Of a stretch of 64,000 bases of DNA, positions 1 to 8,833 are shown piece by piece. How positions within the stretch are numbered: the first letter of the stretch is position 1; every line of letters begins with the position of its first letter. The notes under the pieces were generated by a model. The model saw only the letters and a program-made list of their open reading frames with translations, made no database searches and was not told the origin of the DNA. The stretch spans positions 186,001 to 250,000 of the forward strand of contig JAANDG010000126.1 of the NCBI GenBank assembly GCA_036852015.1, in the 5' to 3' direction. The stretch comes from Pelodera strongyloides. Lineage: Eukaryota; Nematoda; Chromadorea; Rhabditida; Rhabditidae. The position numbers and the translations under genes are program-made.

Positions 1-570
1 GAACGAAGAACGCGGCACAATTATATACATTATGATCGCTGTGCTTACAGACACTTGCTTAGGATTATGTTTTTTGTCGGTCTTAATGTTAGGCATAATT
101 GTTACTAATTCTAGTTCACTTATGCAATTATGTCCTATTTAGGGACTTTAGACCCAATTTGTGCAGTGGAACAAGAAGTGCACGTAGTGATTGCGAATCG
201 GACACCGATGTATGGTAGGATTTTTAATAGTTTTTAAAGACCAGCCATATGGTTTATGACTGTGCGTAAAATGTAGTGGGTCATCAGCAAACCACGTGTC
301 ATACCGCTTTATTGTGTAGAACTTTTCATTGCATCCTGCCTTTTTTGGGGGAAATAAATGGTGCAGTATACATTTAGCGCGTTGCCAAAACACCTTCGCA
401 TGCCTCCTCGTTTGGCCAGAAAACAGAGGAACAATAGGAAAGAGAATGTGGTCCGAACTAATATTTATTTCTTACGCTTTTTTGCCATCTCTTCTCTAGT
501 ATTCTCTCAAAGCACTGACGTCGTGTTGAACTAACGCACCACAGTTAACGTGGATAACATTAGCCATGTG

Positions 571-752
571 TTAAAGCGAAATATAGACCGGTTTTTGAAA
601 CACATCGTGGCCAACTGTATTCTCACGTGCGTATGCTAATTTGCTCGAATTTAGCTCGATTTTTTATTCTAATTTATGTTCATTTGCCTAAGCTACATGA
701 GAATGCTGGAATACTCGATGTGTTTCAAAAACCGGCTTGTATTTCGCTTTAA
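571..752. mobile_element. TTAA MITE family 1, copy
   Basis: The family has direct TTAA at both ends and termini AGCGAAATACCGGCCGG inward, then GTTTTTGAAACGCATCG. The total is about 175-180 bp, with an AT-rich core carrying GCTCGATTTTTTATTC. No transposase. This copy: TTAA at 571-574 and 749-752. It ends 15 bp before the candidate exon at 768. Confidence 0.85.
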
Positions 753-767
753 CGTGCAATTATTCAG

Positions 768-832
768 TGTGAAATGGCTCCCCCAGAAGAAAGTCCACGG
801 GATGGATCGGCAGTGTCTGCCTGCTCGACGAG
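768..832 (+). CDS. possible exon, frame uncertain
   Basis: A good acceptor (AATTATTCAG) and donor (AG|GTGAGT) bound 65 bp. Two frames are open, one giving EESPRDGSAVSACST and the other KWLPQKKVHGMDRQCLPAR. Neither joins the next candidate exon at 1636 in phase. A TTAA MITE ends 15 bp before this exon. Confidence 0.3.
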
Positions 833-1178
833 GTGAGTGAAACGCATTCTTCCCGCACCTATTTAATAATAGTTTATTGGTTCACCGAGTCGATAATTTC
901 CACATTGGCAAGCTCAAAAATAACATCTAGCAACTCAAGCTAAAAGGTACCCTAAGATGTGGTGCAGTAAAGACACCATCATACTAATAAGGGACCGTGT
1001 ACTAATAAGGGGCCGTGCATCTTCAGCTTAAGCATGGCAGATGTACCCTTATGCTGCACCCTACGAATTGCATAGATCATAGAATAAACCAAGGATTATT
1101 GAGATAGTATGGTTTGCTTAATTCTAACATGCTTACTGTAGATGCCTGGCTCACATAATAAACCCTTGCGCAGCATCG

Positions 1179-1270
1179 TATGCGCTACTTGCGCATAACT
1201 TTGCTACATGCGCTATTTACGCATACCTTCGCTATATGCGCTATTTACGCATACCTTCGCTATATGCGCA
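1179..1270. repeat. 28-bp tandem repeat, about 3.3 copies
   Basis: The unit contains ATGCGCTATTTACGCATAC followed by CTTCGCTAT. The later two units are almost identical and the first differs at a few sites. Each unit holds an internal inverted pair (TATGCG/CGCATA). Confidence 0.85.
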
Positions 1271-1635
1271 ACATTTCAGATCCATCCTACGTGACTATGG
1301 ACAGATGGTAATTGTGAAAGCGAGAGTGATTCTAAGCACTATGCCAGGCAATGGACAGGTATTGTGATATGCAAGGATTTTTGACTTGAAAGATTGCCCA
1401 TTTTTTGGGTTGTAATAAGAACACTAGCTGATAATAGCCAGCGGTTGCGTTGCACACGTCGGGCACAAAAAGATGTATCCGGCAGAAGCATGGCACACAT
1501 GTGGTGCACATGGAAATATGTCGAAAGCTGCACCAGACACGCAACGTGTGAGCCAGAAATGGGCCACTATTATTGTGCATTTTTGGCGCATACATGGTAC
1601 CGTCCTTGGACTGTACTTCATGCTAATTAATTTAG

Positions 1636-1736
1636 AAATGGGTGGAGAGTGTGTCCACGGAAATCAGCAACGCTAAGACAATGTCCGAGATAGTGATCCT
1701 TCTGCTCAGACACAAAAAGTTGGACCTACCGGAGGG
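1636..1736 (+). CDS. probable internal exon of unknown gene
   Basis: Flanked by acceptor TAATTTAG and donor GAGGG|GTGAGA. Only one frame is open: KWVESVSTEISNAK, then TMSEIVILLLRHKKLDLPEG, a helical, coding-like sequence. It leaves two bases, whereas the exon at 2566 starts in phase 0. So either an exon is missing between them or they belong to different transcripts. A TTAA MITE starts 16 bp after the donor. Confidence 0.4.
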
Positions 1737-1752
1737 GTGAGATTCAATTTAA

Positions 1753-1919
1753 TTAAAGAGAAATGCCGGCAGGTCTTTGAAACACATCGAGTAGACCAGA
1801 ATTCTTATGCAGTTTATGCAACTGCACTTAAATTAGAATAAAAAATCGAGCGGAATTCTAGCAAATTAGCATAAATAAGTACGAATTCGTTTCAAAAACC
1901 GGCTTGTATTTTGCATTAA
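1753..1919. mobile_element. TTAA MITE family 1, copy
   Basis: TTAA at 1753-1756 and 1916-1919, inverted termini diverged, core in reverse orientation. Starts 16 bp after the donor at 1736. Confidence 0.8.
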
Positions 1920-2565
1920 TGTCAGGATTTTAGTCTTTTTCCAAGAATATAACAAATGCAGAATGTCAAATCTCAATGCCAATCTGTTCACGTTTATATG
2001 TTAGCTTTTTTCATCCTCGGATGCGCACCTTTTGGTGTATAAATTAATAAATAAATGTCTAATAAAGAACGTACATTTGGCGCTGACTTATCTATAGATG
2101 ACGAACAGTGCGAACTTGCAAAGCATTCAAATTCATCTAGTAACATTTACCGCATTTAGTGTGTACAAATTCCGTCTTTTTGTTGCGGATGACAAATATG
2201 GCAATCCACAAGAGGTAACAAACACACTGTCATTGACAGTTGTCATTTTGTGAAATTAAGAAATAAATATTGCGGCTTTTAACAAATATGACGACACGCA
2301 CACTAGTTGCACCACAAGGATTCTAATTTTAGATAGTTTACCTATGTATACCTATGCAATATTTCCGTGGTAAGGTAAACGGTCACCTAAACTCACCAAA
2401 AGGTTTCACATTGTTATTCTATGTATACCTATATTGTTTACCTATTATGTATACCTATTTACCTATGACTAAGAACTCCTGAAAAAGGTAGCCCGAAAAG
2501 GTGTCGGCCCGTCAACGACCCCCACACGGGACCCTAATTGTATGCAAATTTTATTTGAATTTCAG

Positions 2566-2980
2566 CTCCTCTACTCCAAGTTCAAGGAGTCTCCATTATG
2601 CAACGTCTACAGTGGACGTTCCAATCTTCGTTCGCATAAAATGATCATCGATCTCACGAGAAAGACTGTCGGGGGTGTGATGCCAAAAGGGTGAGCTCTT
2701 TTTTAAAGGGAAACACCGGCCGGTTTTTGAAACGTATCGTGGGCAACTGGTTTCTTATGTATTTATGTTAATTTGCTCGAATTTAGCTCGATTTTTTATT
2801 CTAATTCATGAGGCAAGTGCATAATACTTGGAAGTGCAGTTATTATGTATGCCTTTTATTAGGTATGTGAACATTGTAAAATCATTAAAATTGTTCCCTT
2901 TCAGATGCAAGCCGTGGCGTTCATTCGTCCGCTCGGAGGAATGTAGCTTTTCTATGGAAGCTCACGTCGAATCTGTTTAA
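2566..2980 (+). CDS. 3' end of an unidentified gene with Cys/His (finger-like) spacing
   Basis: Two exons join in phase: 2566-2690 (acceptor TTTGAATTTCAG, donor GG|GTGAGC) and 2905-2980 (acceptor CCCTTTCAG, TAA at 2978-2980). They encode a C-terminus containing PLCNVYSGRSNLRSHK, then CKPWRSF and EECSFSMEAHVES. The spacing recalls degenerate C2H2 fingers, but I do not recognise the gene. A MITE begins 12 bp after the first donor. Other frames stop in one of the two exons, which supports this reading. Confidence 0.5.
2703..2815. mobile_element. TTAA MITE family 1, 5' half only
   Basis: The left end and core are present (TTAA 2703-2706) but the right terminus is lost. It begins 12 bp after the donor at 2690. 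Confidence 0.7.
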
Positions 2981-3688
2981 ATATTGGCTCATGTTAAGCC
3001 TAAGTTAAGACCATATAGTGATCAAGTTTAGGTAGTGATTATGAGTTATTTACCTATCCGTCGACTCTAGTTCATAAGAGAGTTTGTTAGATCGCGTGTA
3101 TTGGATAGCTCTGTTGAAGGCAAAATTCACTACTAAAACTTGATCTACCATGACGAGTTAAGCCCCTGGTTTCCTTTTCGTTTTTGCCGTTAAGACAACA
3201 TGCAAAAATCAATGTACTTGGTGATTTCAGTACCCGTTACTCTACCGATAGATAGATATTTATTAACAAAAGACCTCCAAGTTTTCTTTAGAAAATTAAC
3301 ACCCCCACTGTATGTGATGAAATAAACGAGTCGATGTGGATGTTGGTTTTTTTCGTGAAATTCTTTTTATATGTGGAAAAAAGTTATCTTGCTTATGGTA
3401 AAGTTATATAAATCATCAAAGTCAGAAATAATAAATACTATTCGGAAGTAATTTAAAGATCTCTCAAGAGTACGACGAGACTGTTTCGTGAAGTCGCCGC
3501 AAGTGACGATCCTAATTTCATGACTAGGGTTTGTAGGTAGCGCGCCAGGCACGACTCCAATTAGCGCGCTTGTGGCGCTGCCCTTGTCCGCCATCGGTAC
3601 GCGGCAAGATTTCAGAGTTTCATCAGTCACAGCTAGGCAAAAAATGTTTATTTCTCAATATATACAATTGTATCGTACATGTAGTAAC

Positions 3689-6600
3689 TCAGTAGTTTGT
3701 GCATCGTTGTGGTTTGACGTGTTCCAAAAGTTTGTTGAGTCGTTCAACCGTTAGCTTGTAGACCTGAAAAGAATTAGAATAAATAATTTTTGTGACGTCA
3801 TATGAAATGGCACCCACTGGATGATTTTCGACCCGAAATAAAAACGCAGGCAGATGTTTATTCATTATTTTATGGTAGTTTGTAGTTCGTAGTAGCTCAT
3901 GGTTGTTTCGCGATTTTCTTCCACAATCATGAATTAAAATGAAAAGATTTATATTCTCCGTTTAAAACCTATGAACACAAATACTTACCTGTTCATTCTT
4001 CCTGTACGTGACCAGTTTTCCATCAACAATTTTTTCCTTTTCGAATATCTGAAAATTTACAAATAAATCAATAATTACTCAACCGAGCCTGAAGAGGTCG
4101 ACTAATTTGTCGACGGTATTCCGACTACAACTGCTTGAGCACACGGGTCGATATTTGTTTGCTACGACACATCAAGCAATTGCACCAGGTGAAAGTCACT
4201 AAACACGTATTTTGCAAATTTTGCTTATTTGGTCATAAATTTCGTGCAAATTTTTTTCTCTGGAAATTTAGCAGATATTATGAAATGTGGACTTTTCACT
4301 AATTAGACCAAAAGAATTTCAATTTTTGGTCCAGGACCAAAATCAGGGTGAAAACTGAAAAAAAGGCTCTCGGATCAAACCCAAACTATGTTAGCGCTAT
4401 CGCGCTAACAAAGTAATCAAAGAATATCTTATTATATAAATCTTATTATAAAGAGGAAGAGTTTGTCACGGGTTTGTTTTTATGTGCACAACGAAAGCTG
4501 TTCATAAAGAAGATTCCTCCAGTCGGAGAAGAGCCCATAGGGCTCTTCGAACGGCTGGTCTATGATAATTGATACCTCCGGACACCACTTTCTATTGAAT
4601 GATTCGATGGCTTGCGCTGTGGTCAGTTTCCCCTTTGTTGAATCGTAGGGATCTCCAACATGGCTGTCTCCATAGCCGTATCTGAACATGGAATAGTTTC
4701 CCGAAAACTTTAGAATACTTTTAAAAGGACTGTCACCCCTGAAGTCTAAGACAATACGCAATCTGCTAAAAATTATGTGTTTGAGTTAGAACTAATAAGT
4801 AGATATTTTTAATCTTTCTTGTAACTTGTAACTCACTTGTAAAGTTTCTCTTGGATCTCTTTGAGATGGTTTTCATTCTGAAGAAAGTAACTTTGTCACA
4901 AATATTATAATCCACATATCCTCAAGGTCTACTTTGCTTTCGTGAATCGCAAAGCGCCCATGAGTGTGAATAGTGCATCGCCTATCACTGATGTAACGAT
5001 CACCATTCTCTTGTCGCTATCGTTTTGCCTTCTGATTTTCTACCTTATTAAAGCGAACTACCTTAAAGAAAATTTTTTGAAACGCATCGTGGACAACTGA
5101 ATTTTTACGTATTTATGCTAGTAAATTGCTAGAATTCAGCTCGATTTTTTATTCTAATTTATGCTCATTTGCTGATTTGCATAATCTGCATAAGAGTTGA
5201 CTCAAAGAACTCAAAGGAGTTCTGAGGTGAAGATAGCTGTTTGGTTTTCACTATTTCTTTTTCTATGGAATAATGCTGCCGTCTTTATGATCCACTAGTA
5301 TGACCATGTTCGTTCTTTGATGTTTTGAGTGTTTAGACAAAAGTCGAATAATCTGCCGCTACCGATATTGATCAACGGAGCTCACCTTGCTGTCCCAGTT
5401 GAGCACGACCTCCTCCATTTCTTTCTTGGTGAGACTCGTCTTCCAAACGTTCTTGAATGCTCCGAGACTGTCGTAAAGTGTTTTCCAATCATAGTATCCG
5501 TTTATGTCCACTTTATAACTGACGCTGTTCTCGTGGTGAGCTTAAAGGATCGCAGTCACTACAAAATCGTCGTTTTTCTTCGAGTTTACTTGTATTTAGT
5601 AAAGAAAGGAGACAAATACTTTACCAAAACCGAATAATTTGAATTCCAACTCAGGGAGTGAACAAGTAGAAAAGTAGTTCTACTTAACTACAGCAGGATC
5701 ACGAAACGTGTTAATACAGCTGCTTCCCGATCGGGAATATTCAAATTATTTCGGCAAATATCTGCATATTATATCTTTACATATAGTGCAAGGGTCTGCA
5801 GGCATATCACTACACGTTTCATAATCCCGCGGTAGTTAAGTAGAACTACTTTTCTACTTGTTCACTCCCTGAGTTGGAATTCAAATTATTCGGTTTTGGT
5901 AAAGTATTTTTCTTTATTCTTTACTAAATTCAAGTAAACTCGAAGCAAAATGATGATTTTGGAGTGACTGCGATCCTTTAAGTTGTTGAAATTTGAAGAC
6001 ACTTAGTACTAGTGGAAAAGAAGGAAACTCCGTCCAAACTGTGCAAACGCTCGTTTAAAAAATTAACTCACCAATAATATTCTGAGGAGCGACGTGCCAT
6101 TTGGTTTTGAGGTACGAGATCAACTTTTGAAGGCCTTCAACCTAAAATATTCGTTTTTATTTGCAAAAATGTCATAAGTATCATATGGTAGTCTTCTAAC
6201 ATCCTCTCTATCATGGTGTTTTTTTAATAGTATTCTCGCTATCATAGATTTGATAGTACACAAGCGTGAGTAATGGGTACGGTGCCAAGTGCCAACTAAC
6301 ATATGTGTTACTCGACTCGAGCCTCGCAATCCCTATTAATAATTTAAAAAAATCTTCGTTGCTCACCTGTGCCTTAGGAAGCGCGGTTTCTCCAGTGTTG
6401 ACTACTTCAATACCGACTGAACGCCCGTTTGTATCGGAAGATTTGGGATCCACACAGCTGGAAGAAGTTCACGTTTCACAATTTGTAGATCATAAAATAA
6501 TGTTTATCTTGCATCAACCACTGGCTGAAATATGCGGTGAATCTGTGAGTTTGTGCTTCCGCAAATTTTTGGGCACAGTCGCGGAGGAACGAAAATTTAA

Positions 6601-7419
6601 CGCAGTTTTTCCCCGTGTATTGTGCCGGACTTGAACCTTTTATCAAGATTGATATTGTATTGTATTCACTTGTTCCAGCTGCGTATGTCTAGTATTGTTT
6701 CCAATAAACAACAAATTTGTAACCTACCCATCGCCTCTCCACCACCCTGTGCCTGCGTGCCATGCTCTGTAGTAGTCATTTACCATACGATAGGCGGTAC
6801 CATCAACGTCCACTGTAATTATACCATTATCAAATAATAAATTAATAACTGTCCTTGCAGAACTAGGTCAACATAAAATCCACAAATCACATCAACTGAT
6901 TATATGTCGTGAAGTCAATTTTCTCCCGTGTAAACTTTTTTTTTAGTTACGTTTATTAGACGTTTTGGTGCTCAATTCTAAAGCATTATTGTCGAAGCTG
7001 AAACTCGAAATACAGTGGCCGGTCTCACAATATTTAGCGCAGTGGTAGTTTACAGGCGTCTCCTGATTAGCATGCTTTCTCGACCTTCTCTCGCAGCGCA
7101 GGAGACCTCCGGCCTGTAACCTACCCCCGCGTTAACTTTTGTGGTACGGCCTCTGCAATGGAATTTTACAAAATGTTGGCACAGGCACAGTTTTATCGCA
7201 GATACTGAAGCATTCACTGCACTGTGCTGGAAAAAACTTACAAATATATTGTACAGACAGTTTTCGTGCCAGTAGTACAGTAACTGTTTCCTTTAGCGTT
7301 TTGGTTACGGTATGATGGACGACAATTATACTTCGATCACGGATATTGGTCAACGTCGTGTCTTTCTCCATATCGTAGTGTAAGTAGTCGACTATTTTGA
7401 ATGAAGGTTTGAACTCACC
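3689..7419 (-). CDS. AmiD/AmpD-type N-acetylmuramoyl-L-alanine amidase, spliced, first exon not found
   Basis: Predicted zinc enzyme that cuts the MurNAc-L-Ala bond of peptidoglycan. Minus-strand exons in order: 7419-7242, 6812-6728, 6457-6367, 6141-6072, 5540-5386, 4877-4837, 4765 to about 4493, 4048-3989, 3763-3689 (TGA). The first seven join in phase (about 297 residues). Counting from 7419: zinc His H35 in VVHHT, then SVQYILVDVDGTAYRM, AWHAG at 76-80, SVGIEVVNTG at 101-110, second zinc His H143, catalytic Lys K151, zinc Asp D153. The H-to-D distance of 10 equals AmpD H154-D164. A C-terminal part with YGY (236-238) and AIESFNRKWCPE (259-270) resembles the bacterial AmiD tail (YGY...AFQRHFRP) rather than animal PGRPs. 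The join from exon 7 to the two 3' exons (FEKEKIVDGKLVTYRKNE; VYKLTVERLNKLLEHV) is out of phase, so a tiny exon or a frameshift is possible. No signal-peptide exon was found. An AATAAA lies near 3647 on this strand. The catalytic residues are intact. Confidence 0.87.
5048..5200. mobile_element. TTAA MITE family 1, degraded copy
   Basis: TTAA at 5048-5051, GAAACGCATCGTGGACAACTG and core recognisable; the right terminus is eroded. It lies in the intron between amidase exons 5 and 6. Confidence 0.7.
5542..5981. mobile_element. palindromic TTAA element, inserted at an amidase splice acceptor
   Basis: TTAA at 5542-5545 and 5978-5981 flank inverted arms of about 170 bp beginning AGGATCGCAGTCACT. 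The arms contain CAACTCAGGGAGTGAACAAG and AGTAGTTCTACTTAACTAC. On the minus strand the right-hand TTAA is followed directly by G and then amidase exon 5, so the TTAAG of the target duplication serves as the acceptor. Confidence 0.85.
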
Positions 7420-7463
7420 CTGCAAATAGGTACGGTATTTACAATAACTGGCAGAACTTAGTA

Positions 7464-7808
7464 TTAAAAATACATGCCGGCTTGTGAAACACATCGAGTA
7501 CACGAGTATTCTTATGTAGCTTATGCAAATGAACATAAATTAAAAAAAAATCGAGCTCAATTCAAGCAAACTGCATAGTGCGTAAGAATTCAGTTGTCCA
7601 CGATGCGTTTCAAAAACCGGCCGGTATTTCGCTTTTACCTGCCGGTTTTTGAAAAGCATCGTGGGCAACTGAATTTTTATGTATTTATGCGAAGTGGGGT
7701 CTAAATTAGGGTCTATTTTTTGTGCTAAATTGTGCTCATTTGCATATGACGCATAAGATTGTTGGTGTACTCGATGCGTTTCAAAAACCGGCCGGTATTT
7801 CGCTTTAA
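7464..7808. mobile_element. two TTAA MITE family 1 copies in tandem
   Basis: One copy spans about 7464-7636 and a second, in opposite core orientation, about 7637-7808 (TTAA 7805-7808). The two share a junction with terminus GCCGGTTTTTGAAA. It starts 45 bp upstream of amidase exon 1 as recognised. Confidence 0.8.
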
Positions 7809-8038
7809 GACGTGAGTGATGTGCCGCGTTTGCGCCAGGATTACTCCCAAGGTTCCTTTTATACAATATTCGCGGGGTAGGGTCACCTGCTCACCAAAAA
7901 GCTTCACATTGTTATTCTATCAAAAGCTTAAATATTTTCTCGGGTGCAAAATTTCCACTACATTCACAATCCCTTATTTCGTTTCATGCCAGACTTCAGT
8001 CTTGTAACACTCAAACGTTCAGTCAGCTGGGTTTGTTT

Positions 8039-8178
8039 TAGATAAGGTAACGGCTGGATGGATGTTTCTAGTCTGACCCCGAGCAGAAATCATTGTAGTA
8101 ATTAAATTCCGACGTTATCTATGAATTTGCGTCACATACTTTGAGGGTTTACAGTATTCCAACGAAATCACTGATAAG
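8039..8178 (-). promoter_or_regulatory. two GATA sites upstream of the amidase
   Basis: TAGATAAGG around 8039-8047 and CTGATAAGG at 8171-8179 lie 0.6-0.8 kb upstream of the first recognised amidase exon. A TATAAAAG box reads on the minus strand at 7857-7864. This fits a promoter between the saposin stop and the amidase, but the first amidase exon has not been found, so the link is tentative. Confidence 0.3.
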
Positions 8179-8833
8179 GCATCGGTGACTACCGTGATTA
8201 AGAAAAATGGCAACAAAAATCATGGTTTGCAGGTTTGCACGCAGAGCCTTGTGAAGATGCTTTTGTGAAGAACTTTGCCCAAAACACGTCAAAGGGTGGT
8301 GAATTAATTGCCGCTCACAAACAATCACTGAACAGCCCGAACACATCAGAATACGCTGCACAGCGAAAATATCAAAACTATGTCTAGTAGTAAGCTATAA
8401 CTATGGAATCGATGCTGTATAGTAGTAGTCGTGCGTTGCAGCTATGTATAGCTACTGCCAGTTTATGCAGGTTTCACGTAATGTAGCGAGAATTTCGAGT
8501 AAAAGAATTCGGACATATTGGGAATAGAGATGGCTTTATTGATTCTCCGACTCAACCAAAACAACGCGAAACAACAAAGGTCTTATGATTTGACTCGCTA
8601 CCGGCTTGTTTGCCACGTGTGCGCCAGGAGCGCGCTATCATTGTAAGCCCCGTGGCGTGCTCGTGTCACATAAGCAAACCACCGATATTTTCTACAGTTG
8701 ACGTCTGTGTTTGTCTATTTTGATAGACTCAGACAGTTTCTGCCTTTGGTCTATCAAAATAATGGCTGTTACATAAGTGCTCTCATACCTCTCATACTTA
8801 TTGTTAGGTAATAGGTACTATGGAGTAGATTTA

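Noticed and set aside
3367..3630. 87-codon minus-strand frame beyond the amidase stop
   Set aside because: Lies past the AATAAA near 3647 and lacks splice or homology support.
5542..5981. palindrome considered as a pair of convergent exons
   Set aside because: Both arms match each other and a second copy at 9990-10416, with TTAA at both ends; it is a mobile element.
7132..7536. 134-codon minus-strand open frame
   Set aside because: Runs through both splice junctions of the real amidase exon 7419-7242 and into a MITE; only the exon part is real.
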